DNA of 64,000 nt from Acidobacteriota bacterium (GTDB lineage: Bacteria; Acidobacteriota; Blastocatellia; Pyrinomonadales; Pyrinomonadaceae), in the NCBI GenBank assembly GCA_019639135.1, contig JAHBSL010000009.1:1-64000 (forward strand), read 5' to 3'. Position numbers and translations under genes: made by a program. Shown piece by piece: positions 7,493 to 16,154 of the stretch. The notes below the pieces were generated by a model, which was not told where the DNA came from, did not search any database, and was given only the letters and a program-made list of their open reading frames with translations. The stretch's first letter is position 1. Each line of letters starts with the position of its first letter.

Positions 7493-7795
7493 ATGATGTC
7501 GAATAAGCAGACAAATAGAATCGCAGGTCCCGAACGATCCGGGTTGGTGGAACTTGATCCGCTCGCAGATCAGACGATCGGATTGGAGGATGCGGTCAGG
7601 CACTTCGAGCGGTATTTTATTCTTGAAGCACTTGAGCTGACCGCGGGAAATCAGAAGAAGGCTGCGGAGCTTCTTGGCGTAAAGCATACGACGCTACACG
7701 CGAAGATCCGTCGTCTGGGGATCATTCCAGCAGGTAAGCGTGCTTTGCCGGATTGCACGATGAAAGACCTGGCCGGAACGGAAAGTGGAAAATGA
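7493..7795 (+). CDS. Fis-type helix-turn-helix protein
   Basis: A protein of about 100 residues whose C-terminal half matches the Fis-type HTH found at the end of sigma-54 activators: ALELTAGNQKKAAELLGV followed by HTTLHAKIRRLGI. It has no AAA+ domain, so it may be a stand-alone DNA-binding protein or a derivative of an activator. Two ATGs (7493, 7496) compete and the ribosome site is weak. Its stop overlaps the next start (ATGA). Confidence 0.75.
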   Translation: MMSNKQTNRIAGPERSGLVELDPLADQTIGLEDAVRHFERYFILEALELTAGNQKKAAELLGVKHTTLHAKIRRLGIIPAGKRALPDCTMKDLAGTESGK

Positions 7796-8088
7796 GTGAG
7801 GTGAGTGAATCGTCGGTTTATCAGCTCGCGGTTCTTCGAACGGAACTGTCGAATTCGACTACTCTGCTTGCGCATACGCAGGGGGCAGTAGGTCTGCTCC
7901 TCTCCGCGATCGGTGTCGCAAAGTTCCTTGACTCGTTTTGGTTGTTTGATCTTTGTGGTATTGGCCTGACCGGTATGTCTTTTTTTGTCTTCTTTAGAGG
8001 CGTCCGCTTGTTCCGGAGGACCCGCCTGATGATCGAAGCAGAAAAAGCGAGTGTTCAGAGGATCTTGTGGGGGGAGCGGGATGTATAA
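7792..8088 (+). CDS. DUF202-like small membrane protein
   Basis: A 98-residue protein with two transmembrane segments and a short basic tail. The segment around NSTTLLAHTQGAVGLLLSAIG resembles the NxRTxLAxxRT core of DUF202 membrane proteins, although the second RT is TQ here. It starts at the ATG overlapping the upstream stop, so it is translationally coupled to the Fis-type HTH gene. Function is unknown. Confidence 0.6.
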   Translation: MSEVSESSVYQLAVLRTELSNSTTLLAHTQGAVGLLLSAIGVAKFLDSFWLFDLCGIGLTGMSFFVFFRGVRLFRRTRLMIEAEKASVQRILWGERDV

Positions 8089-8101
8089 GGGGTGTGAAGA
8101 A

Positions 8102-8338
8102 ATGACGCAGGAAGCAGTGACAGCAAAGATTCACCATAAGAGAGAGACCCGAGCATCGTCGAGAGCGGTAAGTTCGTTTGCAATCGGTGTTCTTTTGCTG
8201 TTGGTCAATCTCCCGATCGCAGCCGCCGGGTTGGTTGCCCTTGTTGTTAAATTTCTTGTTCGACCACGGAAAGGGGGACTTCGGCTGCGAATGCCTTCCG
8301 AAGCGATCGCTGACAAAGTCGAACCAAACCGAGCCTGA
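8102..8338 (+). CDS. Small single-pass membrane protein
   Basis: A 78-residue protein with a basic N-terminus, one long hydrophobic segment (IGVLLLLVNLPIAAAGLVAL) and a basic tail. AAGGGG stands about 9 bases before the ATG at 8102; a start at 8081 is also possible and would overlap the preceding gene. I do not recognise a family. It completes the operon running from 5.5 kb. Confidence 0.5.
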   Translation: MTQEAVTAKIHHKRETRASSRAVSSFAIGVLLLLVNLPIAAAGLVALVVKFLVRPRKGGLRLRMPSEAIADKVEPNRA

Positions 8339-8370
8339 CCTCGTATCCGTAACTTCTTTCGTCGGCGGGC

Positions 8371-8937
8371 TTACTCAATATCCCTTCGGCCGATGCCGAG
8401 TGAATCAGCTACGCGGTTAATGTAGTTGAACCAGGCGGCGATGAGGGTGACCTGCAATATTCCGGTATCGTCAAATCCGAGTCCTCTTAGCCGCTCATGA
8501 TCTTTCGGGGTTATTTTGACCGCATCTTCGGTGAGTTGGGCCGCATAGTCGAGCATCGCCAATTCTCTCTCGCTCAACGGCGCTGTCCGGTAATCGCGAA
8601 GTATTGCCTTCACCAGCTCGTCATCTCCTGTGGCCCGACGCAGCAACTCTGCGTGTGCTTCCAGTCAGTAATGGCAGTCGTTCTTTATCGAGACGACCGT
8701 TGCGATCATTTCGTGATCCTTACGCGAAAGCGGCAGATCGGGCGACATCAGTGCCCCGAAAGTCGAGAACGCGTGGTAGAGGACATCCGGGATGAGCGTA
8801 TGGGTCGTTATTATCGACTCCTCATTCTCGCTGGTCGGGGTTGCGTACTCGGGAGGATAATAAGCCCGCTGCCCGCGGAGTGCCTCGCGAAGTTTCTTGT
8901 CTGCTTCCTTAAAGGGAATTGTTCTGATCCAAGCCAT
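8371..8937 (-). CDS. Probable selenoprotein: peroxidase-related CMD/AhpD-like enzyme with CxxU
   Basis: The 188-codon frame resembles the uncharacterised peroxidase-related CMD family: it opens MAWIRTIPF and continues through a CMD fold to [12 protein letters not shown]. At codon 91 there is an in-frame TGA (8667-8665) exactly where relatives have the second cysteine of NDCHYC, giving C88-x-x-U91 and H95. The frame is undamaged on both sides of the TGA, and its two parts are otherwise exactly in phase. A hairpin starting 10 nt after the UGA looks like a bacterial SECIS. AhpD-like selenoproteins are known from other bacteria. I chose the ATG at 8937 by family match; no clear ribosome site is visible. 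A nonsense mutation or sequencing error is the alternative. Confidence 0.75.
8638..8654 (-). promoter_or_regulatory. SECIS-like hairpin after the in-frame UGA
   Basis: In the mRNA, 10 nt after the UGA, ACGCAG pairs perfectly with CUGCGU around the 5-nt loop AGUUG. The apical loop begins 16 nt after the UGA and has a G in its second position, within the published spacing and loop rules for bacterial SECIS elements. A weak lower stem (CUGG with CCACAG) could extend it. Confidence 0.6.
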
Positions 8938-9055
8938 ATTTTGTTTTGCAATTCGAACGGCCAGCCGGGTTTGGAGGCCCCGGGCGTTCAAGCCCGATCA
9001 CATCACACTTATAGAAAAATACGTCTCCCAGAGAGATTTATTCCAGGCCCGAGTG

Positions 9056-9429
9056 TCATTTGGTGATCGTCGCCTTACGGAAGATCTGTTCGGGATCGAT
9101 CCCTCCAAACCCAGCAGGCGCGCGGCGCATATATTCCGGTTGATGTTGCCGGGATATGACAACGAGCTTACGTTCAGAGCCATCCTTCTAGGACCCTAAT
9201 GGGCTTGGAGCGAAAACACGTGCCTTTTGCTGAGAATCCGTCGATCGTGGTTTCTGCCGTCCTTTAGGTAGATGAGAAGACCGTTCTTTGCCTTTCCGTT
9301 ATATCTTGCCCACCTCAAAACGAGCTCTTGGAGGTCATGGCCCGTGAGTGCACTCTTCGTTTCCGGGAACGAAGGATCTGCGTGCCGATACCTTTGTAAG
9401 AGGCCTCTCCGAAAAATGAAAGGTGCGCA
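9056..9429 (-). pseudogene. Degenerate open reading stretch downstream of the sigma-54 activator
   Basis: Two protein-like frames follow each other on the minus strand with a frame change near 9190. The first (9429-9196, in phase with the activator after its stop) includes GHDLQELVLRWARYNGK. The second (9187-9056) ends PAGFGGIDPEQIFRKATITK and a stop. Neither has a usable start codon of its own. They look like the C-terminal part of one conserved protein broken by frameshift, but no family was recognised and chance is possible. Confidence 0.3.
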
Positions 9430-11031
9430 TCACGCCGAAGGCCTCATGGCGATACCGAGTCTCTTTATTCTTGAGATAAGGGTAGTTGGCTTTGAACCGA
9501 TCAGCGATGCAGCCCCGTCCGCTCCGTAAATTTTGTAGTTTGATCTTTTGAGCGCTCGAACGATGTTTTCACGCTCAAGCTGTTTCAAATCGTCGATCGT
9601 CAGCACTCTTTCTACCGGTTGCCGGATCTCTTCCCGATGAACGATCATCCTATCTAAGACCTTCGGCAGCGAAATATTCAGTTGATCACACTGTGCAAGT
9701 ATCATAGCTCGTTCAACTATGTTCTCCAGTTCACGAACGTTTCCAGGAAAGGCGTAGCTCTTAAGGAGTTCAATGTCGGCATGGGTCACTTCCAACGACC
9801 TGCACCGCATCTTTTTTGCGAATCGATTCACGAAATAATGTGTGAGCGGCTCAATATCTTCAGGACGTTCTCGAAGAGGTGGTACTGAGATCGGAAAAAC
9901 GTTAAGTCGATAGAAAAGATCTTCTCGAAAATTTCCGTTCCTGACCTCCGTAGCAAGATCGCGATTGGTTGCGGCAACGACGCGGACATCGATCGTGTTG
10001 GTCTGATCTTCGCCAACCCGTTCGAATTGTCGCTCCTGAATTACGCGTAACAATTTTCCCTGCATGTTCAGCGGGAGTTCGCCGATCTCATCAAGAAAAA
10101 TGGTTCCGCCATCAGCAAGTTGAAACCGCCCGGGCCGATCGCGCACCGCACCGGTAAAAGAACCTTTTGTGTGTCCAAAGAACTCGCTCTCAAAGAGTTC
10201 CGGTGAGATCGCAGCACAATTCACCCGCACCAGCGCGTTCTCCCGGCGCGGACTGGATTCATGGATCGCTCGAGCGACGAGCTCTTTACCTGTGCCGCTT
10301 TCCCCGGTTACAAGGACGGTCGCGTCCGAGCCCGCGACCAGATCTATCTGCTGGAGAATCATCTTCCAGGCAGGGCTTTCCCCGATGAGGAATGTGTGTT
10401 GTGATGCTTCCTGTATCTCTTCTCTTAGGTATTCGTTTTCCTCTCGGAGCCTCTCGCGCAATCGTCCGATCTCCTCAAAGGCACGTGCGTTTGCGATCGC
10501 AATAGAGGCCTGATCGGCGAATAAACGAAGCCACCTAAAGCTCTCATCATTAAAGTTCTCTCGCGAAAATACAGAGATCACCCCAAAGACGTCATCCTGA
10601 ATCCTAAGTGGGTGGGCCGCAACGCTTTTTATCCCTTCGTTCCGAATCCATTCGCGATCGACGATCCAGGAATGTTCACTCTGGTCAAGATCACCGATTC
10701 GAACAGATTCCCCGGTCTCGGCAGCAAAGCCGATCTTCCTCATGCCCAACGGAAACCGGCGAAAACGTCCCTCGAGGCCACGCCACGTTAGCTTCCCTTG
10801 ATTGTCGCGCCCAATGCTTGCTGTTAAGTGAAGACATTGTGTCCGGTTTGGACATTCGCCTCGCATTGGGCAGGTCGCACAGATGTCGCCGGGCTTGACC
10901 AACCAGATCCGAGCAAGAGCATGGCCTGGCTCAGCCATTATTAGATTCAGGATCTCACTAAGCGTCTCCTCTACCGGCGCCTTTTCGAGGATCCGCTTCG
11001 AGACCGAGTCAAGTGCAATATTGTGAAGCAT
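9430..11031 (-). CDS. GAF-domain sigma-54-dependent activator with four-cysteine motif
   Basis: A 533-residue enhancer-binding protein. The N-terminal 185 residues form a GAF-like sensor with an inserted cysteine motif C51-x2-C54-x5-C60-x5-C66, possibly a metal or Fe-S site. A short coiled coil follows (185-210). The AAA+ domain then has Walker A GESGTGKE (243-250), GSFTGA (290-295, the sigma-54 contact loop), Walker B IFLDEI and an arginine-rich sensor region. It ends in a Fis-type HTH. The ATG at 11031 is preferred; a longer frame to 11169 would run through the divergent control region. It probably activates the divergent isochorismatase-like gene. Confidence 0.9.
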   Translation of the reverse strand: MLHNIALDSVSKRILEKAPVEETLSEILNLIMAEPGHALARIWLVKPGDICATCPMRGECPNRTQCLHLTASIGRDNQGKLTWRGLEGRFRRFPLGMRKIGFAAETGESVRIGDLDQSEHSWIVDREWIRNEGIKSVAAHPLRIQDDVFGVISVFSRENFNDESFRWLRLFADQASIAIANARAFEEIGRLRERLREENEYLREEIQEASQHTFLIGESPAWKMILQQIDLVAGSDATVLVTGESGTGKELVARAIHESSPRRENALVRVNCAAISPELFESEFFGHTKGSFTGAVRDRPGRFQLADGGTIFLDEIGELPLNMQGKLLRVIQERQFERVGEDQTNTIDVRVVAATNRDLATEVRNGNFREDLFYRLNVFPISVPPLRERPEDIEPLTHYFVNRFAKKMRCRSLEVTHADIELLKSYAFPGNVRELENIVERAMILAQCDQLNISLPKVLDRMIVHREEIRQPVERVLTIDDLKQLERENIVRALKRSNYKIYGADGAASLIGSKPTTLISRIKRLGIAMRPSA

Positions 11032-11049
11032 AAGGGAACGGTAACGCGT

Positions 11050-11071
11050 TTTCGTTGTTGTTGCAACGAAA
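11050..11071. promoter_or_regulatory. Candidate activator binding site (UAS)
   Basis: A perfect inverted repeat, TTTCGTTG, six bases, CAACGAAA, lies just upstream of the activator gene and about 95 bp before the candidate -24 element. This is the normal position for an enhancer bound by the Fis-type HTH of a sigma-54 activator. Confidence 0.5.
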
Positions 11072-11164
11072 TATCGTGATTTCGCAAGTTTTTGAGACAA
11101 CGCGGTCGTTTTGGTTCGTCCGTAACCACAGCCCGTGCAACATTTAGGCTCACAAGACGGCTTC

Positions 11165-11178
11165 GGCACAGTTGATGC
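11165..11178 (+). promoter_or_regulatory. Candidate sigma-54 promoter
   Basis: GGCAC, five bases and ATGC place the invariant GG and GC at the spacing of a -24/-12 promoter (consensus TGGCAC-N5-TTGC). One mismatch occurs in each box. It points at the isochorismatase-like gene and is divergent from a sigma-54 activator. Confidence 0.55.
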
Positions 11179-11243
11179 ACTGCGACTATATCGGTCCGCA
11201 ATTTGTGCGTGGTCTAAAAATATAGGTTAAAGGGGAAAATCGA

Positions 11244-12092
11244 ATGAAAAGAAGTAGTTTTGTGTTTATCAGCTTTTATCTGCTGGTCGTGTTCATGGCG
11301 GGCGCTATCGGTGTTTTCGCCCAGTCGGATCAGAGTCAGGGTCGGAAGGGCCAGCCAAATGAAGGCGACCCGGCCGGCCGAAAGTTCCTGGCCTACGAAG
11401 ATGGAAAGCGGCCAGACGCACCGTTTCCACGGCCGGGTGTGAGTTTGAAGAAAGGACAGTTCGCCGTGCTTATTACAGATCCGCAGAATGATTTCCTGAG
11501 TGAAAAAGGAGTGACCTGGGGCGTTGTAGGAGAAAGTGTCGTTAAGAACAGAACGCGAGAGAATATCGAGTCTCTGTTCAAGACCGCGAAGGCAAACGAC
11601 GTCCCTGTGTTCGTATCACCGCACTATTACTACAAACACGACCATCAGTGGAGGTTTGAGGGTGCCCTTGAAAAGCTCATGCACTCGATCGGCATGTTCG
11701 ATCGAAAAGGCCCCTTAAGTCTCGATGGCTTCTCCGGCTCAGGCGCGGACTGGCTCGATCGGTATAAGCCATATATTGAAGATGGGAAAACAGTCGTTAC
11801 CAGTCCACACAAAGTCTATGGGCCCGAAACTAACGATCTTGTTCTTCAGTTGCGCAAAGCCGGCATCAGCCAGGTGATTCTGGGCGGCATGTCCGCAAAT
11901 CTCTGTACCGAGTCGCACATGCGCGAACTGCTTGAACAGGGTTTCGAAGTCCTTATAGCTTCAGACGCAACGGCCGCCGCAAAGGTTCCACATTATGACG
12001 GCTACGAGGCTGCGTTCATCAATTTCCGTTTCATGGCGAACGACGTTCTGAGTACGGTTGAGATCGTCGAAAAGATCAAAAAGGGAAATTAG
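11244..12092 (+). CDS. Secreted isochorismatase-family cysteine hydrolase
   Basis: A 282-residue hydrolase with an N-terminal signal peptide (residues 1-27, ending GVFAQ). The isochorismatase fold follows, with catalytic D79 in LITDPQNDF and nucleophile C221 in GGMSANLCTES. AAAGGGG precedes the ATG. An exported member of this normally cytoplasmic family is less usual. It is probably controlled by the divergent GAF/sigma-54 activator. The substrate (amide or vinyl ether) is unknown. Confidence 0.88.
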   Translation: MKRSSFVFISFYLLVVFMAGAIGVFAQSDQSQGRKGQPNEGDPAGRKFLAYEDGKRPDAPFPRPGVSLKKGQFAVLITDPQNDFLSEKGVTWGVVGESVVKNRTRENIESLFKTAKANDVPVFVSPHYYYKHDHQWRFEGALEKLMHSIGMFDRKGPLSLDGFSGSGADWLDRYKPYIEDGKTVVTSPHKVYGPETNDLVLQLRKAGISQVILGGMSANLCTESHMRELLEQGFEVLIASDATAAAKVPHYDGYEAAFINFRFMANDVLSTVEIVEKIKKGN

Positions 12093-12158
12093 TGACCAAG
12101 CGATGTAGCGAATGATCTTGCAGGCGGGGCATTAAGCGACCAGCGCGAGGGTAAAAGA

Positions 12159-12734
12159 ATGGATCGTAACGAATCAATCATTCCATCACAGATGGCACGA
12201 AACCGGACAAGATGCCAGACCAGCTCCGATTGGGACGGCTTCGATTCGGAGGCAATGCCCTACCTGTCAGATCTGAAACGTACCGCCAATTGGCTCACAA
12301 GAAACCGAGAGGATGCCGAAGACCTTGTCCAAGAGACTTTGTTTCACGCGATGAGATCATTCCATCGATACCAACGAGGCACAAATTGCAGAGCGTGGTT
12401 AATGACCATTATGCATAACCTCAACTTCAAACGCTTGGGCAAGATCAATCGAATGAAATACGTAGACGACCCGGACGGCTCGGTTGTGAATGAGCTTACC
12501 TACGTCCCGTCACCGTCCGAAGAGAAACTGGACATCCGCATACTCACGGGATTAAAAAATTTACCCGACTGCTTTCGCATGGCGGTCGTATTGTCCGATG
12601 TTTATGAATTTTCGTACAAGGAGATCTCTTCGGCCTTGAATGTGCCGATCGGAACAGTAATGTCGCGAATATCCCGGGGACGTCGGTTCCTGCGAAAAGA
12701 ATTATCGGGATTCTTCAATAATCAGGCACATTAG
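12159..12734 (+). CDS. ECF-type RNA polymerase sigma factor
   Basis: A 191-residue sigma-70 family factor with only regions 2 and 4. Region 2 includes [20 protein letters not shown] and WLMTIMHN. Region 4 contains the helix-turn-helix [31 protein letters not shown]. No anti-sigma gene lies next to it. The following DUF1348 and GDCCVxC genes may be in its neighbourhood regulon, which is inference only. Confidence 0.9.
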   Translation: MDRNESIIPSQMARNRTRCQTSSDWDGFDSEAMPYLSDLKRTANWLTRNREDAEDLVQETLFHAMRSFHRYQRGTNCRAWLMTIMHNLNFKRLGKINRMKYVDDPDGSVVNELTYVPSPSEEKLDIRILTGLKNLPDCFRMAVVLSDVYEFSYKEISSALNVPIGTVMSRISRGRRFLRKELSGFFNNQAH

Positions 12735-12810
12735 ACCGAGAATAACTGCCCGATGGATTAAGTGGGCAAGGCCCACTGCCGTTCGAAAGCAACAGTCAAT
12801 ACATCAAAAT

Positions 12811-13239
12811 ATGGAACAAGAACCGATGAAACCCACAGATATAAAGCCGCCATTTACAGCGGAGACAGCTGCAGCCAAGGTAAAAGCGGCCGAAAATGCA
12901 TGGAACACCCGCGATCCGGAGCGCGTCGCTCAAGCTTATACTATTGATTCTGAGTGGCGAAACCGCTCGGAGTTTCTTGCCGGGAGACATGAGATCGTGG
13001 CATTTCTGAAGCGAAAATGGGAAACAGAACTCGACTATAAGCTTCGTAAAGAACTCTGGGCCTACAATGAAAATCGAATCGCGGTCCGCTTTGAGTACGA
13101 GTGGCACGACCACTCAGGGACCTGGTTTCGCAGCTACGGCAATGAGATGTGGGAGTTCGCAGACGATGGTTTGATGCGACGGAGATACGCCTCGATCAAT
13201 GACCTGCAGATAACAGAATCTGAGCGAAGGATCTTTTGA
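12811..13239 (+). CDS. DUF1348 (NTF2/SnoaL-like) protein
   Basis: A 142-residue cytoplasmic protein of the DUF1348 family, a compact NTF2-like fold. Recognisable segments are [29 protein letters not shown] and the Trp/His-rich YEWHDHSG. Function is not established. An alternative start is Met6. It lies about 75 bp after the ECF sigma gene. Confidence 0.85.
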   Translation: MEQEPMKPTDIKPPFTAETAAAKVKAAENAWNTRDPERVAQAYTIDSEWRNRSEFLAGRHEIVAFLKRKWETELDYKLRKELWAYNENRIAVRFEYEWHDHSGTWFRSYGNEMWEFADDGLMRRRYASINDLQITESERRIF

Positions 13240-13379
13240 ACAAGAGCGGCACCGATGCTTCCGCGACGGTCGTTTGGAATACTGCATTCAACGCGTAGGT
13301 GAGGTCGCTGCCGAGCTTGCGTTCACGGGCGGGACTACCACGGCGGAATAAACTTCCGGTGAAATCACCTCATAATGAT

Positions 13380-13601
13380 ATGGAGCACGTAAAAGTCGTA
13401 CACAAATCGACGATACGCTGTCCGAATTGCGGCTTCGAAGCGACGGAAACGATGCCGACCGACTCGTGTCAGTTCTTCTATGAATGCGGCGAATGCAAAG
13501 AGGTTCTCAGACCGAAAGCCGGTGACTGCTGTGTTTATTGCAGCTATGGTAGCGTTGCCTGTCCGCCGGTTCAATTAGCCAATTCTCGTTGTTCTGAGTG
13601 A
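13380..13601 (+). CDS. GDCCVxC-domain zinc-ribbon-like protein
   Basis: A 73-residue cysteine-rich protein with one pair in CPNCGF, another in CGEC and the signature GDCCVYCSYG. This matches the small GDCCVxC proteins annotated as transporter-associated components, sometimes near mercury transport genes. No transporter is adjacent here. The ATG at 13380 is chosen because the conserved region starts right after it. Confidence 0.8.
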   Translation: MEHVKVVHKSTIRCPNCGFEATETMPTDSCQFFYECGECKEVLRPKAGDCCVYCSYGSVACPPVQLANSRCSE

Positions 13602-13623
13602 CAAGCCGGATCGATCGATTCGT

Positions 13624-14886
13624 TCAACGCCTTGGCCTTTCGTCGATCGTAATACGGATCGTCGTTTCAACCTGTGAAGTTGCTTCCAGAGTTCGATGCA
13701 CAGGGCACTTATCGGCTATTTCCAGGAGTCTCCCGTGCTGTTCGGCAGTAAGCTGAGCCGAAAACTCGATACGACGGACAAATTTATCGATCTTGCTTCC
13801 CCCGGCCTCGCAATCGGAGCAGTCGGCGGCGTGTGTCTTTGAGTGCGAAACATGCACCGCCACATCACCAAGGTCCCAACCCTTTCGATCAGCATAGAGC
13901 CGAAGTGTCATCGCTGTGCAGGCGGCGAGCCCGGACGATAAAAATCCATAGGGCGACGGTCCGAAGTCGTTCCCGCCGAAAGACTTCGGTTCATCGGCCT
14001 GCATTCGATGGCCACCGGCGATGATCGCGGTTGTGAATCTTTCATCGGCCGGAAGAAGTGCGACCACGTCCTCGCGTGTGCTTATCTCGTTCTTCGGCGC
14101 CTCGGCAGGAAGATATCGTGAAGCCCAGGATGCGATCACCTCGCCGGCATATCGTCCGTCGGCCGGATCGGTAAGCAGATGGTCTGCCCCGGCGAGCGAG
14201 ATGAAACTCTTAGGATGCCGGGCCGCTTTATAGAGTGCCGCGGCGTTGTCTATTCCGACAACTGTATCCTCCGGCGAGTGGAGAAACAGGAACGCCCTGT
14301 CCATCGCGCCGACTTCGGCGAGCAGATCCTGTTGGTCAAGATCCTCAACGAACTCCTTCTTAAGCAAGAAGGGTCGGCCGCCGATGCTGACCTCTGACGC
14401 TCCCGCCGATTCGATGTCGTCTATCCGATCCTTAAATAAATGCTTTACGTGTTGCGGTTCGGCCGGAGCCCCGATGGTCACAACGGCTTTCACCTTTTCC
14501 AGCCTTGAGGCTGCGAGTAGTGCGGCGGCACCACCAAGTGAATGGCCAACGATCAACGACGGAGCTGAGAACCCGGCCGTAAGAAACTCTGCCGCCGCGA
14601 CAAGGTCATCGACCGTCCCGGAGAATGTCGTCTCCGAGAAATCGCCGCCACTTTCACCAAGGCCGGTGAAGTCAAAACTGAGAACACCAAACCCGTTCGT
14701 TGCAAGAGCTGAGCTGATCTGCCGCACGGCTCGAAAGTTTTTGTTGCACGTAAAGCAATGTGCAAACACGGCGAAATTCTCGGGCTTCCGGTCCGCCGGA
14801 AGTTCCAGCTTAGCCGAGAGAGTCTCAGCATTGTGGTTCTTGAATGTGATGTTTTGTACCGCCATATTCCCGGGGTGCTGATTCAC
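13624..14886 (-). CDS. Bifunctional alpha/beta hydrolase-OsmC fusion protein
   Basis: This protein of up to 420 residues joins two domains. Residues 15-260 are an alpha/beta hydrolase with nucleophile S116 in GHSLGG and catalytic H236. Residues 285-415 are an OsmC/Ohr-like peroxidase with its two cysteines, C323 (GLAACTAM) and C394 (DKCPVH). The fusion is a recurrent architecture. The GTG start overlaps the upstream DUF302 stop (GTGA); Met8 (14865) is an alternative. It probably couples hydrolysis of a lipid or ester peroxide with its reduction, which is inference. Confidence 0.9.
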   Translation of the reverse strand: MNQHPGNMAVQNITFKNHNAETLSAKLELPADRKPENFAVFAHCFTCNKNFRAVRQISSALATNGFGVLSFDFTGLGESGGDFSETTFSGTVDDLVAAAEFLTAGFSAPSLIVGHSLGGAAALLAASRLEKVKAVVTIGAPAEPQHVKHLFKDRIDDIESAGASEVSIGGRPFLLKKEFVEDLDQQDLLAEVGAMDRAFLFLHSPEDTVVGIDNAAALYKAARHPKSFISLAGADHLLTDPADGRYAGEVIASWASRYLPAEAPKNEISTREDVVALLPADERFTTAIIAGGHRMQADEPKSFGGNDFGPSPYGFLSSGLAACTAMTLRLYADRKGWDLGDVAVHVSHSKTHAADCSDCEAGGSKIDKFVRRIEFSAQLTAEQHGRLLEIADKCPVHRTLEATSQVETTIRITIDERPRR

Positions 14887-15398
14887 TTTCCCACAGCCGC
14901 AGCGGCAATAGACCCAAGTCCCTTTTTAAGCATTTTTATCTGTTCAAGGTCCGCGGGCAGCGCGTGGCGTGACGCGAAAAACGCAGGGTCGACATAGGCG
15001 AGAGCGACGGTGCCATCTTTTTCTTCGTAGACCGCCATCCGGAGCGGCAGATCGATCGCAACCGACGGTGATGCGACCATCAAAGGCGTTCCGACATTTG
15101 GATTCGCGAAAAGGATCAACCTCGCCGGACGCATCGCAAGCCCTCGGCCCTCGGCATTCTTCTGATGATCGATCTCATTAACGATCCTGACACCGTTGAG
15201 TTTCTCGATTGCGGCTCGAGCCCGCGAATAGGTGGTGTCAAAGTCGTTCTCACTCTTTTGGACGATCAAACCCGCCTGCGGAGCAACTCCGATGAATTCA
15301 GCAGCAAGAGTCGAACCGCCGATCCCGCTGCCATTAAAGCCGGCGGACACATTCCAAATTGTAACGGCCGCAAGTGCGACCAAAAGAACCTGCTTCAC
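14883..15398 (-). CDS. Secreted DUF302 protein
   Basis: A 171-residue protein with a signal peptide (about 20 residues) and a DUF302 domain in which the segments AIEKLNGVRIVNEIDHQKNA and LILFANPNVGTPLM are characteristic. DUF302 proteins often sit with redox and sulfur genes but have no firm activity. It overlaps the hydrolase-OsmC gene by 4 bp. Confidence 0.82.
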   Translation of the reverse strand: MKQVLLVALAAVTIWNVSAGFNGSGIGGSTLAAEFIGVAPQAGLIVQKSENDFDTTYSRARAAIEKLNGVRIVNEIDHQKNAEGRGLAMRPARLILFANPNVGTPLMVASPSVAIDLPLRMAVYEEKDGTVALAYVDPAFFASRHALPADLEQIKMLKKGLGSIAAAAVGK

Positions 15399-15405
15399 AA
15401 ATAGA

Positions 15406-16152
15406 TCACTCCTTCGATCGCTGCGCCTTACCGGCTGGGAAAAGATCGCATATACCCAACGGAACCCCGCGATAAAAACCGCGGAAACGCTCCGGGTCCG
15501 ACCTCATTATTGCATCTAAAGCCGCGATCTCCTCGGGTGAGAAGTAATTGCGGCGCTTCTTTTCGACTTGTTTCGAGGTCACATTCTCATAAAGCCAGTA
15601 GCGATATTTGATCAGGCCCGGCGCGTAGCCGCGTTCGATGGCGACGAGGTCCGTACGCCGCTCGAATCGGGCGAGGCTGTCGCCATCCAAGAGTCGAATT
15701 AGTCCGAGGCGTTCGAACGCATTACGTTCAAAATAATTCTCAGCATGGGCGAGTTCATGGGCGATGATCGCCTCCACGCCATCAGGCGGAGCTTCGAGCT
15801 TAAAGACACACGGATTCACGCTTAGCAGGATACGCGTACCGCGAAAGGTCAAGTAGCGTGAGACGGAAAAGCGGGTTTTGAAAAAGGTCGAATTGCTTTC
15901 GAATGATCGGAACTCGATCGATCTTCCGACAAGCTTAGGAAAGTTACTTTCGATAACGCGGGCAGAGATCTTACTAACTCGTGCAACGGCAGCGGAGTGG
16001 TCTTCGGCAACTACCCGGCACGCACCGAAAGCGAGCGGAGCGGCAGCGGCGCTGTCCGGGATGAAAATCGATCCGGACAGGGCAAGTACCGCCGCGCTCA
16101 GCAGGGCTCGCTCGGCCGGACTACGCCGGATTGTCATCTTTTCGAAAACCAC
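15406..16152 (-). CDS. Secreted zinc-metalloprotease-like protein (HExxH)
   Basis: A 248-residue protein with a signal peptide and a zinc-binding HELAH (132-136) followed by AENYFERNAFE, as in gluzincin-type peptidases. The rest is not assigned to a family. Translation may start at the GTG at 16152 or the ATG five codons later. It lies in the same-direction cluster of DoxX, thioredoxin and DUF302 genes with almost no spacing. Confidence 0.7.
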   Translation of the reverse strand: MVFEKMTIRRSPAERALLSAAVLALSGSIFIPDSAAAAPLAFGACRVVAEDHSAAVARVSKISARVIESNFPKLVGRSIEFRSFESNSTFFKTRFSVSRYLTFRGTRILLSVNPCVFKLEAPPDGVEAIIAHELAHAENYFERNAFERLGLIRLLDGDSLARFERRTDLVAIERGYAPGLIKYRYWLYENVTSKQVEKKRRNYFSPEEIAALDAIMRSDPERFRGFYRGVPLGICDLFPAGKAQRSKE

Positions 16153-16154
16153 AG

